The notes: generated from the sequence alone by a model not told the origin. Positions 1 through 9,098 are shown, counted from the first letter of the stretch. The stretch is DNA of 13,306 bases from Calocera cornea HHB12733 (GCA_001632435.1 KV424209.1:1-13306); one strand, 5' to 3'. A program made the numbers and translations.

Positions 1-1625
1 GAGGTCACGCGCGTGATCTTGCAGAAGTCCCCATAGCACCCCCAAACGGCACCGAACAACCACACCATCCCGCTCGTAGGCCTCCGGGGATAGCGTGACA
101 GCCTTGACCAAGTGGTTGTGCACCGGCCCATCCATTGACATCTGTAGGAGGAGGAGAACAGCAACCGTGCGCACATTGGGATGTTCGAGGCCGGCGGCAG
201 TCATGCCGCACAACGTCGGGCGAGGGAACATCTCCGGCTGGGCACCAGGGGCCGCAGGGATGGCCGTGGTTCGGTCCGGGGCCTGGACTGGCGCTGGGTT
301 CCGGTTACCCACAGTCATGGGGCACAACGTCGATCCAGGGGGCGGCTCCGGGAGCACGCGCGGGGCCGGCGAGGCAGACGCACCTCGCCCGGGTGCGTCC
401 GCTGGGGCGGCGTTCCCAACCGGACCCGAGCTCGTGACCGGCGCTGGAAGCCGACTTGGAAGTCCCGGAGCACCAGGAGGACCACAATCTCCCGGCACTT
501 CCTGGTGCTCAGCGCTTGGAGCGCGCTCTACACGGTGAGGCGGTCCGGGGGGCGGGGGAGGTTGGGTCGGGTGGGCGGGCAGGATGACAGGGGCGATGGG
601 TAACAAGGTCGAACGAGGGGGCATCTCCAGGAGCCCGCGCAGGGCCGACGAGGCCGACGTGCCTCGGTCGGGTGCATCCAGTGGGGCAGTGTTCCCAACC
701 GGCCCGGAGGTCGTGAGCGGCGTTGGAAGGTGACGTGGAAGTCCCGGAGCCCCAGGAGGACCAGAATCTCCCGGCACTTCCTGGTGCGCAGCGCTTGGAG
801 CGCGCTCTGCACGGTGAGGCGGTCCGGGGGGCGGGTGAGGAAGTGTTGGGTTGGCGGGGACGATGACAGGGGCGGCGATCTCTACGCTACGGAAACGTCC
901 ACGCCGCGCTTCGGCGCGTCGCTCCGCGGCCGCGGCGAATCGCTTTCTCCGCACGCTACGGGGCGTGTCCAAAGGGGGACTGTCCGGCTGGGCTGACCTC
1001 TTGCGATCTGGACTGTCCATCACGAGTGTTTGAGGGGGGGACGGAGCAGCGGACGTGACTACCGGCATGTCGGGGTCACGCGGGCGCGGGCCGTTGCGTT
1101 CGTCGTCCGAAGGAGACGCTCCGTTGTCCTGCTTTGACATTGAGGGGGGCCCCAGGTTCGTAGGGGGCTCCCCACCCTGATTGTCCCCGGGAGGACCGCG
1201 TAGAAGGGCTTCTATTTCCTGGGTGCGAGGGTCAGCTACCACGGGCCGTTAGACACCGCGGATGGGCACAAACCGACCTGTTCTTCCGAAGGGTTGGCGG
1301 GCACTTCAGAAAATGGCCGGCAAGATAACTCCTCTTCGCCTGTCCCGGGCACTTCTCGCCCAGGAGAGCCATGTACTACGTGGACACTTGGGTTACCGGT
1401 ATTCCCCTGGGTCGCGGTGGGCAAGTCGCGTGCAACGGTCTCATCGGGTGCGACGGCGCCGTCAAGCCCAGCGGCAGGAGGAGCATGGGGGTACCGAGAG
1501 GCATGAGGGTGACGAGGACGAGCGCGAGCCTCGATGGCCGGCAGTGTGCGAGTGCGCAGGCGCATCCCGAGCGCAGATGAGTGTCCAGGAGGGACAGTAG
1601 GATGCAGGGTTGCAGCGTCATCCAT
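1..1625 (-). CDS. Gene A: unrecognised Pro/Ala-rich protein with 93-aa tandem duplication (3' end off window)
   Basis: I do not recognise this protein. My model has exon 1 from 1625 to 1278 (116 codons, ATG at 1625) and an intron from 1277 to 1219. The intron is 59 bp with a weak GTCGGT donor, a GCTGAC branch site and a CACCCAG acceptor. Exon 2 runs from 1218 to 1 with no stop and leaves the window, giving at least 522 residues. Residues about 203-225 are a basic Arg/Lys/Ala stretch (RSVRRKRF onward) that could be a nuclear signal or nucleic-acid-binding helix. Residues 232-417 are two 93-aa units in tandem, followed by a front-truncated third. After about residue 450 the protein becomes less proline-rich and looks globular (LLLLQMSMDGPVHNHLVKAV). 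The start is uncertain. Another frame with a good ATG at 1735 (MEPSTDDTGTS) overlaps the first codons but cannot be joined to exon 1 by any intron I can find. It is transcribed away from the integrase, downstream of gene B on the same strand. Confidence 0.6.
202..873 (-). repeat. In-frame tandem duplication, 279-bp unit, inside gene A
   Basis: Unit 1 is 873-595 and unit 2 is 594-316. Each is exactly 279 bp, or 93 codons, so the duplication keeps the reading frame. The two protein units match at 69 of 93 positions by direct comparison. A third copy, shortened at its front, covers roughly 315-202 (VGN... to PTLCGM). The units are rich in Pro, Gly and Ala and start with APVI(V/L)PA. The same nucleotide offset of 279 was checked at four anchor points. 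Confidence 0.85.
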
Positions 1626-2043
1626 GGGGGCGGGCCATGGTCGTAGTTTCGGAAGAGGGGCGCAGGTATATGTCTTCCCGGAGCGTCGCGGTCCCAGGCA
1701 GTACTAGTGCCGGTATCATCAGTTGAAGGTTCCATCGTTTGTGGTGGCTCAGTTATACACGTGCGCACCACAACTGAGTCCGCCAACGTAGCCCAGGAAA
1801 CGACGTCATTAATCAGGGTCCGCTGACTGCTCGCATGGGAGATAGCCCGCTGGAGTAAGCCCAGTGGCCCCAGGAAGCAAACCTTAATCAGACCCAGGCG
1901 GCCCATCGGGGTCGGGTGCGGCAGCTGGCGATTGGGCAAGACATCGCCGTGTCCTGGCGTCCCACTTTCTCAAGTAGGCACCCACATCACATTGCGCGTT
2001 AGCCATGGCATCCATCACATCCTCGCATACCCAGTATCCACCC
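1626..2043. other. Gap between genes A and B; frames broken or unresolved
   Basis: No gene can be assigned with confidence here. On the minus strand two open stretches look partly coding. One, in a frame shifted by one from gene B, runs on past gene B's stop to a TAA at 1884 (CEDVMDAMANAQCDVGAYL). The other, from about 1906, reads MGRLGLIKVCFLGPLGLL and overlaps the start of gene A. Neither joins gene A or gene B through a convincing GT-AG intron. They may be chance, frameshifted remains, or exons I cannot connect. A weak TATA-like GTGTATAAC lies on the minus strand near 1752-1760, about 130 bp upstream of the gene A start. Confidence 0.4.
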
Positions 2044-2910
2044 CTAGATCCTGCATGGTTTCTCGAAGGCGGCATTGCGTATCTCCCGAATCAAGTTCTC
2101 AGCCCGTTGCTCGACTTCGATGGCATTGTCAGCGGCAAGCTGCAACCAATATGCATCCTGGATCAATGGGAGCCCCGGGATCCAGACCACCCCAAGGAGC
2201 CCATGACGCCGGAAGATTTCTGGAGACGCTCTCTTCATCACCGAACAAGCTTGCTTTTGAAGGGGGACATCATTCCTGCGCCCATCGATGCGGTACTTGT
2301 CGACCATGACACGAGGCCTTTCCTCCCACCATGCTTGCGTCGACCACCATTGGCCAGTCCCAAAACCTGGCACCCGCAGCGCTTGCAGGATCGTGCGTTC
2401 ACCTGGGCGTACCACGGGAGGATCCATGCGAGCATCGAAACAACCAGCGTGGCTCTGTGCGGCACCGGGGATGACAACGACTGGCTTGCACTGTATGTCC
2501 CGCCGTTGTTCCAGGAACACCAGGAGCTCGCTAATACCCCGGTACCAGCCCTCCGGCCGTGGCATATGCGCAAGGTGCTGCGTATCTTCAACTAATGTCG
2601 CAAGGCATTCAGCTCGTTCTGTGGCGGCCCGCGGCCTCGTTCGCCCCGCGGTGGTGGACGTGGATCCTGGCCCAGTTTGGGCTTGTTGGGGATGAAGCGG
2701 CCGATTACGGCAATGAAGCGAATGTTCAGCCTCCTGCAGGCATGGGCAGCACTCAATGGGATCCCTTACCTCCTCGGCGTCGACATCAGGTTGGAAGTGC
2801 CACTCGGCTGGGCGGGCGCCCTATGGGTGATCCAGCCACTGTCAGCCCGTGGCGGGTGAGGCCTGGGTCCCGTGCATCTCCACACTCGCCAGAGGGTGAC
2901 GAGACACCAT
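2044..2910 (-). CDS. Gene B: unrecognised protein, about 267 aa
   Basis: No family is recognised. My model has exon 1 from 2910 to 2884 (MVSRHPLAS), an intron from 2883 to 2821 (63 bp, GCTGAC branch site, CCCATAG acceptor), and exon 2 from 2820 to 2044 ending in TAG. A possible 36-bp intron (2769-2734, GTAAGG...CTGCAG) is in frame and has no stop, so it may simply be coding; read through, it gives a short Cys/His cluster (ECCPCLQEAEHSLHC). The body contains a Trp-rich stretch (GTGQWWSTQAWWEERP) and ends in a charged helix (VEQRAENLIREIRNAAFE). The minus strand is preferred over the in-register plus-strand frame because the frame stays open for about 250 codons and connects to a splice junction upstream. 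Gene B is divergent from the integrase, with 245 bp between the two start codons. The stop at 2044 could be premature, since a neighbouring frame stays open beyond it. Confidence 0.5.
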
Positions 2911-3155
2911 GCCGAACCCTATTCGAGCCTCGGACCCCCATGGAGCACATTCCGGTCCTCACGACATAGCCTAAACCACTGTATCCAGAGACATGAATGG
3001 GATAAAGTTGACCACTGATACCGGCCCCCTCCTGCCAGCTGATATGGCCCGTGGGACGGCATAACGGGGGCCGAGGGGGCTGCGAGGACCTAGTTCCCCT
3101 CTTAAACCATCACACCAGGAAATGCTCGGGATCTGCGGCAGGTTTCTATGCGATC
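2911..3155. promoter_or_regulatory. Shared divergent promoter region of gene B and the integrase
   Basis: These 245 bp separate the predicted start codons of two genes that point away from each other, so both promoters should lie here. No clear TATA box is seen. An upstream out-of-frame ATG at 3122 precedes the integrase ATG and opens an 81-codon frame. It could lower translation of the integrase if it is in the mRNA leader. Confidence 0.4.
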
Positions 3156-4990
3156 ATGGACGCTCATGTCGCGAGCGCAATCATCCAGTGGAGAGCACAA
3201 TGGGAAACTGTCTTGCGGCGCGTGAACCGGGCTACAACCAACAATCGCGGGGACTATCCCACCTTGACGCGTACGGCGGAGTTTGCAGAACAGTTCCTGA
3301 GGGACACAAACCAGGTACGTGTTTGACTTCCAGGTGTGGTTGTCTCAATCTGAACCGCCGCCAATAGTTGGCACCCATCTTGCATTCCCAGGAAGTTGAA
3401 TGGGCGCAGGCCTCAGTATCCCAGGCCTTGCTGGCGCTCCAGGAGGCCCAGTTGCAGACGGACACCTCCATCACATCGGTGATCCGCCCGGGCGAGTGGC
3501 GGGCCACCGGTGGTCGGCCTCGCCTGGACCTTAATCCCGCATGGCTGCAAGATGCACTGCGCCTGGCGACACCGACGCAAGTGGCCAAGCTGTATGGGGT
3601 TGATCGGCGGACCATACGGCGGCGCTTGTTGGAGCTGGGCCTCGTCAACCCAGGTGACCAACCGATTCGTAAGGACGGCGACTCCTTTGTGGCCTGTGCA
3701 CGGCCCATCCGGGCTACATGCGAATACACGGACCAAGACCTGGATGTGCATGTGCTCGCAGCATTACAGCTGTTCCCACAGTTTGGCCGGACCATGATGC
3801 AGGCGTTCTTTGCCCTCCAAGGTATCCGGGTGCCCCAGCAGCGCCTGCAACAATCTCTAGCAAGAGTCGCCCCCAATCGACGCTTTGGAGATCGTCATCG
3901 GGTCAAGCGCCGAGTGTACGCCGTTGCGGGGCCCAATGCGCTGTGGCATATTGATGCCCAACTGGGTAAGCGGCATGACTTCCCTCGCTCGGCCTGGAGA
4001 ATGACCAGTCCTAGGACTCCGACGTTATGGCATTGCCATACATGGCATCATAGACGGATTCTCCCGGCTGTGTGTGGGGTTGGCCGCCCACACCAACAAT
4101 ACCAAAGTCGTCTTCTTTGAGCTCTTTCGCAATGCGTGTCGCGACTATGGAACTCCGTCACGGGTCAGAGGTGATCACGGGCGTGAGAACCTTGAGATTG
4201 CAGCTTGGATGGAGAGGAAGCGTGGTTTGCACCGCGGGTCCTTTCTGTGGGGCCGGTGAGTAGATTCCAGCTGCACCTGTAACCCCAGCTGATCCTGCAC
4301 ATGCTGAGGTCTGTTCACAATATACGGATTGAGCGCCTGTGGGTCGATGTGACAAGAGGGTTCGGGTCGAAATGGAAGGAGTTCTTCGGGGCTTTAGAGA
4401 TCTATGCTGACCTGGATGCGAGCGATGAGGGCCATCTGTGGCTTTTGCACCTGGTCTTCCTGGGCAAGATAAACCGTGATGCCGATCTGTGGAGGCAGAT
4501 ATGGAATGAGCACCGCCTGAAGCTCCCGGATGGAGGGAGGTGTTCGCCCTCGCAATTATGGTACTTCGGGCACCAGGAGAAGGGGGGACGTGGTTTGGTC
4601 GAGCATCTTTGGGAGGATGAAGAAGGCCAGGGATTGGGTGATCACACGGGCATCGTGGACGCTGGCCCTGGCCACCAGGATGTCCCGGGGGGGCAGGATG
4701 ACGGAGCTGATGACGGCTATGCTCTGGCGCCGGATGAGGGAGGCGGACATTTGTTTGGGGTGGACTGGGAGGACATGGACAGTCCGGCCCTGGTAAACCA
4801 CCACCACACGAATCATCCGCCCAACATGGCGGAGGTTGTCGTCGACGAACCCCAATGCCCCGTGGGGCCCAGGGAAGCCGCCTGGCTGCGGGAGGTGCTT
4901 GCCAATCTGCCAGATTCGGACTCGCAAGACGAAATGGCACTGGTATGGCAAAAGATGCTGGAAGCGTATGACCTCACCCGGGGGCGATAG
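3156..4990 (+). CDS. DDE integrase/transposase (rve-like core) with N-terminal helix-turn-helix
   Basis: This is a DNA-strand-transfer enzyme of a mobile element. Exons are 3156-3314, 3392-3965, 4015-4255 and 4309-4990; the introns of 77, 49 and 53 bp have GTACGT/CCCAG, GTAAGC/CCTAG and GTGAGT/CTGAG ends. Joined, they give 551 aa in one frame. Residues about 113-134 (TPTQVAKLYGVDRRTIRRRL) form a helix-turn-helix. The catalytic core carries D241 (WHIDAQ), D298 (RGDHGRENL) and E333 (SVHNIRIERLW), with 34 residues between the second Asp and the Glu, as in retroviral and IS3-type integrases. The motifs IHGIIDGFSRL and GSFLWGRSVHN match what I know of the integrase-core proteins common in Agaricomycete genomes. 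The C-terminus is acidic. The ATG at 3156 is the first in frame; the frame stays open upstream but has only a GTG. The superfamily (IS3EU-like, Ginger-like or other) cannot be set by eye. Confidence 0.9.
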
Positions 4991-5124
4991 GGGTAGAACA
5001 TGCTTGGGTGGGTAGGACGCGTTCGCAATTGTCCTATAGTATCAAATGCACAGTGTATGGCCTAACTACCACATCCCCATGTAATTTGAATGTGGGGATG
5101 CTGCCCGCAAGACCAATCTCCAGT
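4991..5124. other. Short convergent intergenic region with hairpin
   Basis: This 134-bp gap separates the 3' ends of the integrase (plus) and the HECT-like gene (minus), so it must hold both 3' ends. It contains an 8-bp inverted repeat, CATCCCCA at 5072-5079 and TGGGGATG at 5093-5100, with a 13-nt AT-rich loop. A role in 3' end formation is only a guess. No AATAAA signal is seen. Confidence 0.45.
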
Positions 5125-8100
5125 TCAGACGGTGGTATGCTCGCGATTCGCGGTGATCTCGGTAAACAAAAAGGTCTCCAGGTTCAGGCCGGTCCTGTAG
5201 TCCCCGATCTGCCCGGGGTGACCAGGGCGTGATAGGAGGGGCAAGACCACCAGGTGACTGCAGGTGGAGAATTTCACGCCCTCGGCGTGCCGATCAAATC
5301 AGATCTTCGAGTGTCAGCGACAAATTAGGCCTGTATTCATCCAAACACTCACCCAAATTTTGCCCTCCATGACTCCTGGCTTCGGCAGACGATCAGATCC
5401 GGTGGTAGTCCGCAAGAATCTTCGGGCGCGAAACAAGGGATCATCGGCATTGCCGGGACGTGTGTCTGCAGACCAGGCAAAACGACCGTTGTCCAACGCC
5501 TGATTGAGCTGAGACGGCAAGCCAGAGCCACGCAAGAAGTGTTCCACTGTGGATCGCAGACTGTTCTGGAGCACGGACGATCCACTATCGTCGAATGTCC
5601 AGTCAAGGCGTGCCAGCAACTGGTCGGGGTGAGTGAGCCGCTCGACGTCCCAGCAAGCCCTGACGAAGGCAGCGGGCCCACCGGCATACCGATTCGCAAG
5701 AACCTGTTGTTGTGCGTCAGTCCCGAAGGGGTTGTAGCCGTGGACACTTGGTACGTACGGCAGTCAAGGATGTTCCCTCTTGCAGGGTGAGATTGAGGCC
5801 CAGACGGAAATAGTGTAGCTCCTCGGGCTCCAGGTGATCCCAGGGCAGAGGAAGGGTAGCCTGGTCAATGAGGTAGGCCCGCCACTTGGCATGCATATCC
5901 GGGGACAAGGGATAGTGAAGGTAGTGGTGCTGCCACAAGCACATGTTGTTTAATTGACATACGAAGGAGCGAGGGAGGGAGGGGACATACCTCAAGATGA
6001 AGGACCTCATAAAAGTAGTGAGCCAAGGGATACTGGGGGTGATGGCGTTCCTGTGGCAAAGTATGAACAGCCGGAAACTTACAATACAGGAAGCTGGCTT
6101 ACCAAGGATTGGGAAGGAGGGAGAAGGACACCCTTGGTGCCCAACGTGTCCCATTGCGAGATAGCCTTGCGTACTTGGGGCTCGAATCGAGCCACAGTGC
6201 GCATCGATACAGACCCGCCCTGCAGGACACGTTCCAGGAAGAGAGGACTGAGCCCTGGAGGACCTTGCTCAAGGAGACACAAGAAGGCGAGGCAAACCGC
6301 TCCAGCGAAAGCGCAATCCAGCTTCGCCTGGATCGTCAAGGGGGCGAGAGGGGCGGAGCTGGAGAAGTCTCGAACACGAAGGGTAACAAAGTCCTCCATG
6401 CCCACGGGCACCAACACACCCCGCATGACCAGCTGTTGTTCCAGGCAGGACAGCACATCCATGCTGGTCCCACGGCCCCGACTGTGCCGACCGCTACCAG
6501 CAACAGTCAGCCAATGCCGGCCAATCATGAAGAAGACATACACAGTGATGAACTGGCGTAGGGACAGCACCTGCTTCAGCTGGGCGACTTGGTGGACCGG
6601 AGTAGACTCAGGAAGGACGATTGGACGGATGGCGCGGCGAAGCCATTCTTCTAGGGCTCGAGCCGCGGCGGGAGTATCGTCGCCAGCGACGGTAGGGCTT
6701 GGCCCCCAGTACTCGATGCCCGCACTTGCCCGAAGATGTGTGATAACATGTTCAGGGGACTGCAGGTAGTCCGAGCTCTGCAGGGAACGGACATGTGGCG
6801 CTACCGGCAAGTGTCGGCGGAGTCGGGGCACGCCCGTGTGCAGTGGGGGCAGGCGGCCGTCTGGGGCACCCTGGATATCGTGGAAGACGTCATCCAGCAC
6901 CTGGAGTACCGGGGAATGCGACGTGAAGGAAGGGAGAGGCGGGGCATTGCGGTTGGAAGGTACGCCAGATGATGGTGGGACAGGGGGGGGGTGATGGCGA
7001 TCTCCAGGTGGCGGAGCCGTGTGGAGGGCAAGTGCCTGAACTGGGTGAGTCGGTCCATCTCGACAAGGGGGAGCCAATGGGAGGGAATGGTGCTGAACTG
7101 GACGAGTGAGATCGATGATGACGTCCTCCACAGAGGGGAGCTCCGGATCGCTGGCACTTCCATCCTGCACGAGTATGAGCCCCACGATGACGGGTGTGAC
7201 TAAATGACAGACTTACCGAGGAGTCCAGGTCCTGGATGGTGACAGTATCGCGCGTCATCTCCCGAAGAAGGCGAAAAGGCGCTGGAGTCAGCTCGCCGCC
7301 CACCAGCTTGCCCAGGTGGCCGTTACGAGGGACTGGGACGAAATGAGCTGGGTAATTGAGGATGTCACGAGACAGACGTACCAAGGTGGAGATTGGCGCA
7401 ATCCGCTGGGTTCTTGCCACCACATTCACTCCAGATATCCCCGGCGGTCCTGGGAGGATCGGTCTCAATTGAGATAGGCATGAGCCTGCTGCCGCCCCCA
7501 CGCGCCCTAGCTGGCAGCCAGAGGAGGTTTGGATGATTGGAAAGAGCATGCCGATCGGGAGGTGCAGGGGGCGGGAAATGGAAGGGTGCGAGAGCAGGCT
7601 GAAGCATGGCGGCCAGGTTGTCCATAGACATGGATCGAGGAACAGAGAGTTCCGTGATGAGTCCATATCGCCGACAGCTGGTAATAAATCAGTGGGGGAT
7701 GCGAGCGTACACGCGGGCAGGACGAACTTGGCGATAAACTGGTCCTGGGCGACCCGGTACACCAGGTTCTCCTGCACAACATGCCCAACATGTCAGCGGG
7801 AGCATAGGATCTTGACACTTGGTCACACCTGTTTGCGCGTGGTGGAAACTGCGCCCCAAATACGTATGATAATTCGAAACCGGACGTCGATGTCCAAGGG
7901 GATCGCTCGTGCTTTCCCTTTTGCGAGTGAGGGGACCTTGGGAATCTTCTTGAAGTGGCGCTTCGTGCTTTCGAGGCGGTTGAGATTGGCGGCTCGGTCG
8001 GCTAATTGCTTTGAGACAGCCGTGAGCATCTCGGGTGCCATGGTGGACTGGCTTGCGTGAGGTGACCCGGGGGTGCGAGCGCTTGAGTCGCGGAGTGCCG

Positions 8101-8500
8101 CACGCAGGTGATCGTTTGGCGGAGTGCGGAAAGTAGCGAGCCAGGAGGGCACGTCGGGAAGAGGAACTTCGGGATCCATGGAAACGCCAGGAAGACCAGG
8201 AGCCGCTGGATGGCCGGAAGCCCCAGGGGCAGGTGGGTGTGCGACTGGGCGGACAGCTCGAGGACCACTTGGCGTGCTGGGGACAGCGGGTCGAGGTGCG
8301 GGTGCTTCATCTTCGTCAAGAAGGTAATGATCTCGAAAGACGTGCAAGCAGCGGCATCGAGCATCCTCTGCAGGCATTCCGTAGCTAGCCAATTGTGGGG
8401 GCTGCCCAGGCGGAAATCGAAAATACGGGCAGGCACACTGTCCTGCAGTTTGTGGGGCGGGCGAGGCGAAGCAACGACCTGAGTAGATTTGGGGGGGCAT
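5125..8500 (-). CDS. HECT-type E3 ubiquitin ligase-like protein with N-terminal Cys/His cluster
   Basis: HECT ligases take ubiquitin onto a Cys and pass it to a target. Exons are 8500-7829, 7771-7713, 7677-7382, 7347-7217, 7164-6103, 6050-5991, 5929-5759, 5703-5353 and 5280-5125. All phases agree and give 985 aa. Residues 10-58 hold C10, C22, C24, C49, C51, H53 and H58 (a CxC...CxCxH pattern), a possible zinc site. A Pro-rich part and a basic helix (KRHFKKIPKVPSLAKGKAR) follow. The HECT region is seen from GPPGLSPLFLERVL (about 690), through FLRTTTGSDRLP, to FSTCSHLVVLP, where C941 (5262-5260) aligns with the catalytic Cys, and ends in a short helical tail. The ATG at 8500 is the first in frame. 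The last junction is doubtful: the acceptor at 5305 leads straight into TGA (5301-5299), while the acceptor at 5281 avoids it and keeps the Cys. The 34-bp intron could also be 49 bp, using the next AG. The HECT call rests on motifs only. Confidence 0.8.
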
Positions 8501-8632
8501 CGGGAACCGGCAGGCTGGGGAGGGGAATGGATGGTGTCGGGTAGAAGGGAGGCAACATGGTAATAAGTCGGGAGTGTGGGGGAACAGACACAAGGTTCAA
8601 TGGGTGTTGAGGGCAGGCGAGCAGGGTGGACG

Positions 8633-8641
8633 GGATATATC
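8633..8641 (-). promoter_or_regulatory. TATA-like box upstream of the HECT-like gene
   Basis: The minus strand reads TGATATATCCCG, a TATA-like element about 135 bp upstream of the ATG at 8500. Between them the minus strand is rich in C and T, as is common in fungal leaders. An out-of-frame ATG at about 8557 lies in that leader. Confidence 0.45.
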
Positions 8642-8737
8642 AGGAGGGCTGGTCAGGGCCGACTGGATAGCGCCGCGTGCAGACCCCAGACACCCCAGGT
8701 TGGCCCTGAGGTGGGGCCGTGTATGGGAAAGACCGCG

Positions 8738-8760
8738 GAGCCTCCTGGCACCGGAGGCTC
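8738..8760. repeat. Perfect 8-bp inverted repeat (hairpin)
   Basis: GAGCCTCC at 8738-8745 is followed by the 7-nt loop TGGCACC and then GGAGGCTC at 8753-8760. The arms match fully. It lies just outside the periodic site array. Confidence 0.75.
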
Positions 8761-8770
8761 ACGTGGCATT

Positions 8771-8910
8771 GGTGCCGCGGTATAGGGACGGACCCTGTGC
8801 TGCAGCAAATCCCATTTGCTGCGGCAGAAGAGGTGATTTGCTGCGGCAAAGGGGTCTTTTGCTGCAGCAAAGGGACCCCTGCTGCGGCAAATCCACCTGT
8901 GCCGCGGCAA
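8771..8910. repeat. Array of near-palindromic TTTGCTGC(A/G)GCAAA sites, about 21-bp period
   Basis: Six clear sites and one weak one occur in 140 bp. The clear cores start near 8798, 8815, 8837, 8858, 8880 and 8900; the weak one (TGCCGCGGTA) is near 8773. The site at 8858-8871 is a perfect 14-bp palindrome, TTTGCTGCAGCAAA, and the others differ by one to a few bases. Aligned starts are about 19-22 bp apart, close to two helical turns, so bound dimers would sit on one face of the DNA. The spacers differ in sequence, so this is not a simple tandem repeat. It lies 130-270 bp upstream of the TATA-like box of the HECT-like gene. It could be a transposase-binding subterminal array or a regulator-binding cluster. 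Confidence 0.8.
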
Positions 8911-8965
8911 GGGCGGAAAATGCTGAGAGGGTGAACGCTTTTGTCCCTCAAAAGCCCCCATACAG

Positions 8966-8986
8966 GACCCTTACTTAGTAAGGGTC
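8966..8986. repeat. 21-bp palindrome
   Basis: GACCCTTACT at 8966-8975 and AGTAAGGGTC at 8977-8986 are perfect reverse complements around a single T. It stands alone between the site array and the less GC-rich flank. Confidence 0.8.
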
Positions 8987-9098
8987 TGACAATCATCATC
9001 TGCCACTTGGTTTTTGTCATCACGCCTTTCAATCTCTGTAAACTCCATTTCTCCACAAGTTACTGATATGAGAGCTGCAAGTGGAGCAGTTTCTGAGA

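Noticed and set aside
95..538. Plus-strand open frame of 147 codons
   Set aside because: It is opposite the open exon of gene A. The duplicated unit keeps its frame on the minus strand but meets stops in its second copy on the plus strand.
1019..1080. Apparent frameshift in gene A at a run of C
   Set aside because: Recounting the run (seven C on the minus strand) shows that the frame is continuous from 1218 to the window edge.
2005..2595. Plus-strand open frame of 196 codons
   Set aside because: It lies exactly codon-on-codon opposite gene B. The minus frame is longer and connects to a splice site upstream, so this is taken as a shadow.
4158..4940. Minus-strand frame of 260 codons, rich in Pro and His
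   Set aside because: It is antisense to integrase exons 3-4 and reads through an intron; composition is what GC-rich shadow frames give.
6178..6200. GGCTCGAATCGAGCC, similar to a tRNA T-arm
   Set aside because: It lies inside a long coding exon of the HECT-like gene and no acceptor stem or anticodon arm is present.
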